Assembly: GCA_900316625.1 (NCBI GenBank)
Contig: ONDO01000003.1
Coordinates: 35,484 to 99,483, forward strand
Reading direction: 5' to 3'
DNA from: an uncultured Lachnospiraceae bacterium
GTDB taxonomy: Bacteria > Bacillota > Clostridia > Lachnospirales > Lachnospiraceae
Length of the DNA stretch: 64,000 nucleotides
The notes beneath the pieces are model-generated. The model worked only from the letters and a program-made list of their open reading frames with translations, was not told the origin of the DNA and ran no database searches. A program made the translations under genes and the position numbers. Shown one piece after another: positions 17,000-25,492 of the stretch. Position 1 is the first letter of the stretch. Every line of letters starts with the position of its first letter.

Positions 17000-17926
17000 A
17001 TGACTCTACGCAATAAGATCAAATATCTTAAACAACGCATCAGTCTAAATAAGAAGACCTTTATTCTATACTCCGTTTTACGGGCTCTTGTTATCCTGAC
17101 CGCGATACGATGTCTGATCCAGGAAAATTATGAGAGTTTTATGCTCTGCATCCTGTCTCTCTTACTCTTCCTCATGCCATCACTTCTGGAAGTCAAACTG
17201 AAATTAAGATTCCCGCCTCTATTTGAAGCTTTCATCTATCTCTTTATCTATGCAGCTGAGATTCTGGGCGAGATCAATCACTACTATACAATCATCCCGG
17301 GTTGGGATACCATGCTTCACACCATCAACGGTTTCTTATGCGCAGCAATTGGTTTCTCACTGATTGAGATTCTGAACCGAAACAGCAACCACATCAAACT
17401 GTCACCTTTCTACTTGGCCTTGGTTGGCTTCTGCTTTTCCATGACGATCGGTGTTCTCTGGGAGTTCTTCGAGTATAGTTTCGATCACTTCTTCTTCGTC
17501 GATATGCAGAAGGACTTCATCGTAAAAAACATTGGCACTATCACCCTTGATCCAACCGGCAGCCAGACACCTGTTGTAATCCATGATATTACAGATACCG
17601 TAATCCATACTGCAGATGGAAAGACCTATACCATAGACGGTGGTTATCTGGACATTGGTATCAACGATACCATGAAGGATCTGATTGTAAACTTTATCGG
17701 CGCAATCACCTTCAGTGTCCTCAGCTTTATCTACGAGAAGACCAGGGACTTGAAGGAGCGAAACCGAGCCGCTGAAATTGCCGGTTCACTTATGCTTACC
17801 TCACTCACCGATGAGGATCTTGCCCGCCAGGCAACCCAGATCGAAGAACAGCAGGCCGCCATTGCTGAAGAGCGTAGAAAGCGCCGGAAACTTTTAAGAC
17901 ATGGCAAGAAGAAAGAGAACTCATGA
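17000..17926 (+). CDS. Multi-spanning membrane protein, YjdF/DUF2238-like
   Basis: A 308-aa protein with about seven hydrophobic segments. The conserved stretch WDTMLHTINGFLCAAIGFSL and the later GVLWEFFEYSFD match the DUF2238/YjdF family of unknown function. A soluble insertion (about 175-225) and a basic C-terminal tail follow (EERRKRRKLLRHGKKKE). AAAGGGGC lies before the ATG. The last 4 bases overlap the ArsR start, so it belongs to the metal-response unit. A role in metal handling is inferred from context only. Confidence 0.8.
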   Translation: MTLRNKIKYLKQRISLNKKTFILYSVLRALVILTAIRCLIQENYESFMLCILSLLLFLMPSLLEVKLKLRFPPLFEAFIYLFIYAAEILGEINHYYTIIPGWDTMLHTINGFLCAAIGFSLIEILNRNSNHIKLSPFYLALVGFCFSMTIGVLWEFFEYSFDHFFFVDMQKDFIVKNIGTITLDPTGSQTPVVIHDITDTVIHTADGKTYTIDGGYLDIGINDTMKDLIVNFIGAITFSVLSFIYEKTRDLKERNRAAEIAGSLMLTSLTDEDLARQATQIEEQQAAIAEERRKRRKLLRHGKKKENS

Positions 17927-18285
17927 TTACTGAACATCAGCTTCCCCATCATCATAACGATAACTGTGGCGAGATCATCTCCCACATTCCTGATAACGAC
18001 GTCATCCAGTCTGTTGCAGATGCTATGAAGCAACTGGGCGATCCGACTCGACTTCGTATCTTCTGGCTGCTCTGCCATACAGAGGAATGCGTAACGGATA
18101 TTGCTTCTGCCATTGATATGTCCAGCCCTGCCGTATCCCATCACCTGAAACTATTAAAGTCAGCCGGTCTGATCGTTCAGCGCCGTGATGGTAAGGAGAT
18201 GCTCTATAAGGCCGCGGAGACACCCCTGGTATCCTATCTCCACCAGACCATCGAGAAGGTGGGCTCGATCTCCTGTCCACAGTAA
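17923..18285 (+). CDS. ArsR/SmtB family metal-sensing repressor
   Basis: A 120-aa winged-helix repressor. The recognition region reads DMSSPAVSHHLKLLKSAGLI. The helix before it contains EECVTDIA, matching the ELCVCDLA alpha-3 metal site of CadC-type sensors but with only one Cys. The N-terminus is rich in His (HQLPHHHND) with a Cys nearby, so an N-terminal/alpha-3 metal site is plausible. It probably represses the divergent HMA/ATPase genes and its own operon. Confidence 0.9.
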   Translation: MITEHQLPHHHNDNCGEIISHIPDNDVIQSVADAMKQLGDPTRLRIFWLLCHTEECVTDIASAIDMSSPAVSHHLKLLKSAGLIVQRRDGKEMLYKAAETPLVSYLHQTIEKVGSISCPQ

Positions 18286-18360
18286 TATCTTCGGAAATAT
18301 AAGGCACCCGGAACTCTCTCGTGAATACCAGGCATCTGGCTGCCTTTAGTATAGAAATAC

Positions 18361-18398
18361 AAAACGGGAAGTCGGACTTAGGTCCAACTTCCCGTTTT
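18361..18398. terminator. Bidirectional terminator between arsR-like gene and pgi
   Basis: AAAACGGGAAGT (18361-18372) pairs with ACTTCCCGTTTT (18387-18398), with inner GGAC/GTCC pairing. A-rich and T-rich edges suit both convergent genes. Confidence 0.85.
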
Positions 18399-18439
18399 GC
18401 TTTACATTTACGAAGCAAGTCTACTTCGGCAATAGTTCA

Positions 18440-20020
18440 TTAGATGTTTAAGAGATCGCTGTATACGCTGAGTGCGCCATCGGTCTCACGTGCAAGTACC
18501 TTCTTAGCGAGGGTCTTACCGAGCTGAACGCCTTCCTGATCGAAGGAGTTTAAGTTCCACAGGAAGCCCTGGAACATTACCTTGTTCTCGAAATGAGCAA
18601 GGAGTGCACCGAGAGTCTTGGGATTGAGTTCCTCACCGATGATGATGGAAGAAGGACGGCCACCCTTGAAGTTCTTGTTCGGGTTCTCATCTTTCTTGCC
18701 GCATGCGAATGCTACGATCTGTGCTGCTACGTTAGCGCAGAGCTTCTGCTGGCTGGTGGAACCCTGGATCACAACATCATTTGCAAGCTGGCTATTCTTG
18801 AAGCCGATGAACTGCAGAGGAATGATGTCAGTTCCCTGATGAAGAAGCTGATAGAAACTGTGCTGACCATTGGTTCCCGGCTCACCGAAGATAACAGGTC
18901 CGGTTACATAATCAACTGCTTCACCGAAGCGGTTTACAGACTTACCATTGGACTCCATGTCAAGCTGCTGCAGATGTGCAGGGAAGCGGGACAGGCCCTG
19001 GGAGTAAGGAAGGATTGCGGTGCTGGGGAAACCGAGTACGTTTCTCTCATATACACCAATCAGTGCATCAAGCATTGCAGGGTTCTTCATAGGATCAGCC
19101 TCAGTGGAGAGCTTATCTTCTTCTGCTGCACCAAGAAGGAAGTCAGCGAAGACTTCAGGTCCGAATGCAAGAGAGAGAACAGCGCCGCCTACTGCGGAAG
19201 TGGAAGAATAACGTCCACCGATGTAGTCATCCATGAAGAATGCATCGAGGTAGTCAGGGTTGCCTGCAAGAGGAGATGTTGCAGAAGTTACTGCGATCAT
19301 GTGCTTTGCAGGATCAAGGCCGGCATTCTTAAGAGCGTCCTTAACGAAAGATTCGTTGGTCAGGGTCTCTAAGGTGGTACCGGACTTGGATACCAGGATG
19401 AAGATAGAACGGGATACATCTACAGAGTTAAGAACCTGGGATGCATCATCGGGATCTACGTTGGAGATGAACTTCGCTTCCATCTTGAAGAGCTTGCTCT
19501 TCTTAGCCCAGTTCTCCAGAGCAAGGTACATGGCACGGGGGCCGAGATCAGATCCGCCGATACCAATCTGTACTACGGTAGTGAACTTCTCACCCTTCTC
19601 GTTTACGATCTCGCCTGCATGAACCTTATTGGCGAATTCAGCAATACGATTCTGCTGCTCTACATAGAAAGCTCTCTTGTCTTCACCGTCAACCTCAATC
19701 TTCTTGCCGAGTTGTCCGCGGGTCAGCTGATGGAGAACCAGTCTCTTCTCACCGGTATTGATAACTGCACCATTGTAGAGTTCAGCGTACTTATCTGCGA
19801 GCTCTGCCTCTTCTGCAAGTTTCTTCAGTGCAGCAAGAACCTTATCATCTACAGCCTTTGCAGCGTAGTTAAAGGTCATTCCGGCAGCACCCTTCACAGA
19901 GTACTTCTTTACACGCTCTGCACCATTTGCACCGGAAAGTTCCTTTGCAATATCAACCTTTTCGACCTTCTCAAGTTCTTTATAGGACTCAAGAGTATCG
20001 AGATTCTTCCAATCAGCCAT
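18440..20020 (-). CDS. pgi: Glucose-6-phosphate isomerase
   Basis: Interconverts glucose-6-phosphate and fructose-6-phosphate in glycolysis. The 526-aa protein shows GGRYSSTSAVGG, the sugar-phosphate site SKSGTTLET and the family signature GTNGQHSFYQLLHQG, which holds the catalytic Glu/His region. It is a full-length type I enzyme. AGGAGG precedes the ATG. It appears to be a single-gene unit, with convergent arsR on one side and a terminator for the HD-GYP gene upstream. Confidence 0.97.
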   Translation of the reverse strand: MADWKNLDTLESYKELEKVEKVDIAKELSGANGAERVKKYSVKGAAGMTFNYAAKAVDDKVLAALKKLAEEAELADKYAELYNGAVINTGEKRLVLHQLTRGQLGKKIEVDGEDKRAFYVEQQNRIAEFANKVHAGEIVNEKGEKFTTVVQIGIGGSDLGPRAMYLALENWAKKSKLFKMEAKFISNVDPDDASQVLNSVDVSRSIFILVSKSGTTLETLTNESFVKDALKNAGLDPAKHMIAVTSATSPLAGNPDYLDAFFMDDYIGGRYSSTSAVGGAVLSLAFGPEVFADFLLGAAEEDKLSTEADPMKNPAMLDALIGVYERNVLGFPSTAILPYSQGLSRFPAHLQQLDMESNGKSVNRFGEAVDYVTGPVIFGEPGTNGQHSFYQLLHQGTDIIPLQFIGFKNSQLANDVVIQGSTSQQKLCANVAAQIVAFACGKKDENPNKNFKGGRPSSIIIGEELNPKTLGALLAHFENKVMFQGFLWNLNSFDQEGVQLGKTLAKKVLARETDGALSVYSDLLNI

Positions 20021-20130
20021 GGGTAAAACCTCCTAAAACAACACCTGTATATTTAATAAATACTTAAAATTCGCCTTGTTTAGGTTAATTCATAGAATTG
20101 CAAAAATCAAGTGAAATTATAGTAAAGAAA

Positions 20131-20173
20131 ACGTTCTCTTCCATGCAAATTCATGCATCTCGGAAGAGAACGT
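20131..20173 (-). terminator. Intrinsic terminator of the HD-GYP regulator unit
   Basis: ACGTTCTCTTCC (20131-20142) pairs perfectly with GGAAGAGAACGT (20162-20173). On the minus strand the stem is followed by TTTCTTT. Confidence 0.85.
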
Positions 20174-20179
20174 CTCAAT

Positions 20180-21241
20180 TCAGATATTCTGTTTCATTTC
20201 GTAGTTCGTATCTTCATCTATCATCTGCAGCATGATGAGCGCGAGATCCGGATCGAATTGTGTTCCAATTCCACGTACAATCTCTGCCCTTACCTCCGCC
20301 TGAGGACGAATCGTTGTGTAGGTACGTTTGGAGGTCATTGCATCATATGCATCACAGATTCCAATGATTCTCGCTTCTTCCGGAATATCCTTGCCGCGGA
20401 TTCCATCAGGATAACCGCTGCCGTCATACCTCTCGTGATGCCAGTGGGCACCTACCGCGAGTCCCGGTATATCCGAAATCTTCTCCAGAATCTTAGCTCC
20501 TATCTCCGGATGCTTCTGAATCTCCTGATATTCTTCTTCCGTCAGACGGCTTCTTTTATTGATAATTGCATCAGGAATACCGATCTTCCCAATATCATGG
20601 AGCTTTCCCATATATTCAATATATTCCTGCTCATCGGGGGTCTTCCCCATGCGTCTTGCGATCTCTTTCGCATACCTTGCAACTCTTCTCGAGTGACCAT
20701 TCGTGTACTGGTCCTTGGCATCGACTGCTTCTGCAAGTGCATCAATAATCTGATCCGAAAGATGCTCCACCTTCTGCCTACGAAGTTCTGCCACCATCGT
20801 CTGACGGGCGATCTCTGTCTGGAGGTTCTCCCTCAGGTCCTGGTATTCCAGAATATGTCGAATTCTCTGGAAGAGTACCTTGGGCTCATATGGCTTACGG
20901 ATAAAATCGGTCGCTCCCTCTTCGATTCCACGGATTTCAAGTTCCCGATTGTCATCATCTGTAATCATGACAATGGATGTGTCTGCATTCGCAGGATCAT
21001 TCATGATACGATGCATCAGATCAAAGCCATCAATTTCCGGAAGGGTAACATCGATCATGATGAGATCCCAGTCTCCATGAAGTGCTTTCTCCAGACCTTC
21101 TTTTCCAGTGCCTGCACTATATACTTCGAAGCTGTCATCGAGGATATCTGTTGCAAGCAGGCGATTTTCCGGGTCATCATCTACCACGAGAATTCTGTGT
21201 GATACTCGATTGTCGTTCTGGCGATCAAGCCGTCCTGTCAT
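20180..21241 (-). CDS. Response regulator with HD-GYP output domain
   Basis: A 353-aa protein. The receiver domain (about 15-135) has DDD near its start, the phospho-acceptor Asp in LIMIDVTLPE and the conserved Lys in FIRKPYEP. After a helical linker comes an HD-GYP domain (about 165-340) with LHDIGKIGIPD, HHERYDGSGYPDG and a late CDAYDAM. HD-GYP domains usually hydrolyse cyclic di-GMP or a related dinucleotide. The start overlaps the stop of the 77-aa gene (TGATG), so the two are coupled. No histidine kinase is adjacent. Confidence 0.92.
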   Translation of the reverse strand: MTGRLDRQNDNRVSHRILVVDDDPENRLLATDILDDSFEVYSAGTGKEGLEKALHGDWDLIMIDVTLPEIDGFDLMHRIMNDPANADTSIVMITDDDNRELEIRGIEEGATDFIRKPYEPKVLFQRIRHILEYQDLRENLQTEIARQTMVAELRRQKVEHLSDQIIDALAEAVDAKDQYTNGHSRRVARYAKEIARRMGKTPDEQEYIEYMGKLHDIGKIGIPDAIINKRSRLTEEEYQEIQKHPEIGAKILEKISDIPGLAVGAHWHHERYDGSGYPDGIRGKDIPEEARIIGICDAYDAMTSKRTYTTIRPQAEVRAEIVRGIGTQFDPDLALIMLQMIDEDTNYEMKQNI

Positions 21242-21474
21242 CAGAATTTTCCTCCCATGGAACAGCCCTTTCCTTCCTCTTCAGGAAATTCTGCTACATA
21301 GCTTGTGCTATATGCTGCATTGATCTCTGCGATTTCTCGCTTGCCATCAATATAGTCATTATAGAAATCCATCAGGTCGATCCCGCTGGACTCACATCCC
21401 TCATCCTCTTCCCATTTACGAACCAGGGCGATTCTTTCCTGCATGGTTGTGTCTTTGATGAGATTACTCTTCAT
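21241..21474 (-). CDS. Hypothetical protein, 77 aa, coupled to the HD-GYP regulator
   Basis: I do not recognise the family. It is acidic and helical (VRKWEEDEGCESSGIDLMD) with a Gly-rich tail ending CSMGGKF. AGGAG lies upstream of the ATG. Its stop overlaps the ATG of the response regulator by one base, which argues that it is real and functionally linked, perhaps as an input or binding partner. That role is inference. Confidence 0.7.
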   Translation of the reverse strand: MKSNLIKDTTMQERIALVRKWEEDEGCESSGIDLMDFYNDYIDGKREIAEINAAYSTSYVAEFPEEEGKGCSMGGKF

Positions 21475-21550
21475 AATTTCCTGGTCTCCTCATTTCAATT
21501 CATAAACTGATTGTTATATTATAATATGATAATCATCAGGAGGAAAGAAC

Positions 21551-22786
21551 ATGACAGATCGAAAAATAAAGAGACAAGCCGATAAAATCAGAAAGGCAAG
21601 TCGAAAAGCTGCCATCATTGAGATTATACTCTTACTCCTTGCCATTCTCTGTATCCTGCTCTTCCTGAATAGAGATAATTTAAAGTTCCCTGCTTTCCTC
21701 TCTTCAGATACCAGACAGACCCTGTCACTGGATGAAGATACTGTCAGCTCTGATTCGCTTACTGAGGATGCAGAAGATCCAGATAATTCTTCAGACGAAG
21801 CATCGGATTCGTCTTCTGATACACCTGTCGAAGAGAATCTGCCGGATACAGTTACGATCTCTTCTGTCGGCGACTGTTCCCTGGGAAAGCTGCAGATTCA
21901 CTCCACTGTTGACTCTTTTCTTGACTACTATGATTCATATGGCTCTGACTATTTCATGAAAAATGTAAAGGACTACTTCCTTGCAGATGATCTTACGATC
22001 GCGAATCTCGAAGTCGTCCTCTCTAATACGGAAGCTGCCGGCCAAGATAAGGAATTTTTGATCAAGGGGCGTCCTGAATTCACTTCCATTCTTAAGGATG
22101 CCGGCATTGATGTGGTAGGAACCGGTAACAATCATATCCTCGATTATGGCGAAACCGGTGCCAATGACACCTGGCAGGCTTTAAACGATGCCGGAATCCC
22201 CTATGCTTACAATGACAAGACCGTTCTCTATACCACAGCAAATGGGCATAAGGTCGGAATCGCCGCATCCTGTCTCTTAAACGAATCCCGTATGCAGTTC
22301 CTCTTAAATGGTATCCAGGAATTAAAGGCAGAAGGCGCAGAACTCATTATCGTTATGCCACACTGGGGCGTTGAAAGAGAAAACTATGCCAATGAAAGAC
22401 AGGTTACTCTCGCCCACCAGTTAATCGACGCTGGTGCTGATCTCATTCTGGGTTCTCACCCTCATGTCGTACAGGGATTTGAGATCTACAATGGCAAGAT
22501 GATTGCCTACAGCCAGGGTAATTTCTGCTACGGAGGTCATCATAACCCCGCAGACAAGGACTCCTTTATCTATCAGCAGACCTTTACCTTTACAGATGGT
22601 GCTCTTGATCCTACGGTCGATGTCCACATTGTGCCTTGTCTCATCTCTTCGACTACAAGCAAAAATGATTTCTGCCCCACTCCCCAGACGGGAGAAGCGG
22701 CAGAAACCATTCTGAACCACCTTAATTCTTATAGCGCAGGATATTCTGACTTTAGCCTTGATACGGAGGGTAATTTCTATCGTTAA
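21551..22786 (+). CDS. CapA-family protein (PGA_cap metallophosphoesterase-like), membrane-anchored
   Basis: A 411-aa protein with one N-terminal membrane segment (about 24-43, IIEIILLLLAILCILLF), a Ser/Asp-rich extracellular linker (about 55-100) and a CapA domain (about 105-360). Family motifs include VGDCSLG, IANLEVVLS, GNNHILDYG, MPHWGVE and LGSHPHVVQG, which are calcineurin-like metal ligands. CapA relatives act in poly-glutamate or other surface polymer assembly. No other capsule genes are adjacent, so the substrate is unknown. Strong AGGAGG site. Confidence 0.88.
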   Translation: MTDRKIKRQADKIRKASRKAAIIEIILLLLAILCILLFLNRDNLKFPAFLSSDTRQTLSLDEDTVSSDSLTEDAEDPDNSSDEASDSSSDTPVEENLPDTVTISSVGDCSLGKLQIHSTVDSFLDYYDSYGSDYFMKNVKDYFLADDLTIANLEVVLSNTEAAGQDKEFLIKGRPEFTSILKDAGIDVVGTGNNHILDYGETGANDTWQALNDAGIPYAYNDKTVLYTTANGHKVGIAASCLLNESRMQFLLNGIQELKAEGAELIIVMPHWGVERENYANERQVTLAHQLIDAGADLILGSHPHVVQGFEIYNGKMIAYSQGNFCYGGHHNPADKDSFIYQQTFTFTDGALDPTVDVHIVPCLISSTTSKNDFCPTPQTGEAAETILNHLNSYSAGYSDFSLDTEGNFYR

Positions 22787-22914
22787 TATTCTGGGGCTGG
22801 ACCGGCTAATGATACTGCATCTGACGCTGGACCATGGGTGCCTTACTTCTGCTACGAATAAATGCCAGCAGAACTGCCAGACAGTCCCAACAGAAAAGAT
22901 CTCCTAACACAGAA

Positions 22915-24234
22915 TTAGAGCTGCGTATTGACAAAGATATCGTAGATTGCCTCGATTGCAGTCTCGAAATCCTGATTTGCTACACCGATGATGATATTCA
23001 ACTCAGAAGAACCCTGGTCAATCATTCGTACGTTTACATTGCGATGTGCCAGCGCAGAGAAGATTCTTCCAGCGGTACCACGCATGGACTTCATGCCTCG
23101 GCCTACAACTGCAATCAATGCAAGGTCGGATTCAATCTCAATGGAATCCGGATGAGCAAATCTGTGAATCTCAGATACAACCTGCTGCTCCTTATCGAGG
23201 AATTCATCTTCATGAACTACAACGGTCATGGTATCTATTCCAGAAGGCATATGCTCGAAGGAGATTCCATTGTCCTCAAAGGACTGTAGAACCTTACGTC
23301 CAAAACCAATCTCGGAATTCATAAGACCCTTGGTGATCAGGCAGGCGCAGAAACCTTTCTTACCTGCGATACCGGTAATTGTATAATCTGACTTCTTTGC
23401 CGTGGATTCTACGATCCAGGTACCCTCGTCCTGAGGACGATTGGTATTCTTGATATTGATAGGGATGCCCTTGGAACGAACCGGGAAAATTGCATCCTCA
23501 TGCAGTACGGACGCACCCATGTAGGAAAGCTCGCGGAGTTCTCTATAGGTAATCGTATCAATACCGACCGGATCCTTAACAATACGGGGATCTGCTACCA
23601 AGAAGCCAGATACATCGGTCCAGTTCTCATAGACATCTACGCTTGCAGCAGCAGCTACAATAGAACCTGTCACATCAGAACCACCACGAGAGAAGGTCTT
23701 TACTCTTCCGTCCTTGCCTCTGCCATAGAAACCGGGGACAACGGCACCCTGGGTCTTCTGGAGTGCTGCCTTCATCTCTTTCTCTGTCTTATAAGTGTTC
23801 AGCGAACCTTCTTCATTGAAGAAGATCGTATCGAAGGGATCAACGAAGTCAAATCCCAGATACTTCGCCATAATCTTACCATTCAGGTACTCACCACGGC
23901 TTGCTGCATAATCAAGATAAGGGTCCTTCTTCAGGGTATCCGCAATTACTTCGAATTCGTCATCCAGTGTGAAGTCCAGTCCAAGACCTGTGATAATTTC
24001 ATCATAACGAGCTTTAATATCCGCAAGCTGACGGTCCAGATCACCATCATTGGCTGCAATACGATATGCTTCAATCAGCATGTCCGTAACCTTGGTATCA
24101 CTGCTGTTTCTCTTTCCAGGTGCACTGGGAACTACATAGAGACGAGTCGCGTCTGCGCGAACGATATCTCCGGCCTTTTTGAACTGCTTGGCATCTGCAA
24201 GAGAGCTTCCACCAAATTTGACAACCTTTTTCAT
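22915..24234 (-). CDS. lysC: Aspartate kinase
   Basis: Phosphorylates L-aspartate, the first step to lysine/DAP, threonine and methionine. The 439-aa protein starts with VVKFGGSSLA, the family signature. It carries SRGGSDVTGS in the kinase domain and two C-terminal ACT domains (about 300-435) for allosteric control. It is monofunctional. The DapL gene at 34.6 kb uses the same pathway but is not adjacent. Ribosome site AAAAGGAAAAG. Confidence 0.93.
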   Translation of the reverse strand: MKKVVKFGGSSLADAKQFKKAGDIVRADATRLYVVPSAPGKRNSSDTKVTDMLIEAYRIAANDGDLDRQLADIKARYDEIITGLGLDFTLDDEFEVIADTLKKDPYLDYAASRGEYLNGKIMAKYLGFDFVDPFDTIFFNEEGSLNTYKTEKEMKAALQKTQGAVVPGFYGRGKDGRVKTFSRGGSDVTGSIVAAAASVDVYENWTDVSGFLVADPRIVKDPVGIDTITYRELRELSYMGASVLHEDAIFPVRSKGIPINIKNTNRPQDEGTWIVESTAKKSDYTITGIAGKKGFCACLITKGLMNSEIGFGRKVLQSFEDNGISFEHMPSGIDTMTVVVHEDEFLDKEQQVVSEIHRFAHPDSIEIESDLALIAVVGRGMKSMRGTAGRIFSALAHRNVNVRMIDQGSSELNIIIGVANQDFETAIEAIYDIFVNTQL

Positions 24235-24312
24235 TTTCTTTTCCTTTTTCCTTATTATTTAGAACTCACTTATTTCTGTATTATGCTTCAGAACTTTAAC
24301 TTACTCAAGTAT

Positions 24313-25311
24313 TTATTCAAAACCCAGACAGATCTTGTCAATCTCCTGCAGTTCTTCCTCACTAAATGTCAGATGATCTATCGCCTTTATATTGTCCAGA
24401 ATCTGTGCCGGGCGAGAAGCACCAATCAGGACGGATGTTACAATGCCATCCTTCAGAATCCAGGCCAGAGCCATCTCTGCCAGCGTCTGTCCACGACGAG
24501 CTGCAACTGCATTCAGCTTCCTAACCTTCTCCATCTTCTCCTGGTCGAGTGCCGCTTCCTTCAGGAACCTTCCATCCGTACGCACGCGGCTGTCTGCCGG
24601 AACCCCATCGAGATATCGATCCGTCAGCACACCTTGTGCCAGCGGGGAGAAGCAGATGATCCCCTTCTCAAGACGTGCCGCCGTCTCCTTCAGTCCATTC
24701 TCCTCAATCTTACGATCAAAGATGTTATAACGATTCTGATTGATCACAAAGGGAACATGAAGCTCACTTAGAATCTTCTCTGCCCTCTCCAGGGTCGGCC
24801 CGTCATAGTTCGACAGACCGACATAGAGTGCTTTTCCAGAACGAACAATCTGCGCCAGCGCTTCCATTGTCTCTTCCAGGGGAGTATTCGGATCCATTCT
24901 ATGATGATAGAAGATATCTACATACTCTAATCCCATCCTCTTCAGAGACTGATCCAGACTCGCCATCAGATATTTTCTGCTGCCCCAGTCCCCATAAGGT
25001 CCATCCCACATGGTATAACCAGCTTTGGTCGTAATAATCATCTCATCACGATAAGGCAGGAAATCCTCTTTTAGGATCTTGCCGAAGTTGCGCTCGGCCG
25101 CCCCCGGTTCCGGTCCATAATTATTCGCCAGATCAAACTGGGTAATTCCATGATCAAATGCCGTATGGCACATATCCTTCATATTATCGAAATTGCCATT
25201 GTCGCCGAAATTATGCCAGAGTCCCAGGGAAACCAGCGGAAGCATCAGTCCACTCTTCCCACATCTCTTATACTGCATCTTCTCGTATCTGTCGTCTGCT
25301 GCTCTATACAT
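24313..25311 (-). CDS. Aldo/keto reductase (YghZ/Kv-beta-like)
   Basis: A 332-aa NADPH-dependent oxidoreductase. The catalytic tetrad is visible: Asp in FDLANNYG, Tyr in the same motif, Lys in TTKAGYTMW and His in DIFYHHRMD. The GYTMWDGPYGDWGSRKYL stretch is typical of the YghZ-like subgroup that reduces small aldehydes such as glyceraldehyde-3-phosphate. GAGGGGG precedes the ATG. Likely role: aldehyde detoxification. Confidence 0.9.
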   Translation of the reverse strand: MYRAADDRYEKMQYKRCGKSGLMLPLVSLGLWHNFGDNGNFDNMKDMCHTAFDHGITQFDLANNYGPEPGAAERNFGKILKEDFLPYRDEMIITTKAGYTMWDGPYGDWGSRKYLMASLDQSLKRMGLEYVDIFYHHRMDPNTPLEETMEALAQIVRSGKALYVGLSNYDGPTLERAEKILSELHVPFVINQNRYNIFDRKIEENGLKETAARLEKGIICFSPLAQGVLTDRYLDGVPADSRVRTDGRFLKEAALDQEKMEKVRKLNAVAARRGQTLAEMALAWILKDGIVTSVLIGASRPAQILDNIKAIDHLTFSEEELQEIDKICLGFE

Positions 25312-25424
25312 AAGTACCCCCTCATCTAGTAGCCGCCGGCCCCATGCCGTTACATTCTTTCGTTATTTTAGCACCTTCGAAAATGTAAAACTATCCGTTG
25401 ATTCTTCTTTTTCCTCTGAAAGGA

Positions 25425-25453
25425 TTGCCATTCTCCTTTGCTGGGTGTATATT
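25425..25453 (+). promoter_or_regulatory. Promoter of putP
   Basis: TTGCCA (25425-25430) and TATATT (25448-25453) have a 17-base spacer. The putP ATG is 40 bases downstream behind TAGGAGGA. Confidence 0.7.
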
Positions 25454-25492
25454 TATCAGAAAATTTGCATAATTATTTAGGAGGATTATTTC

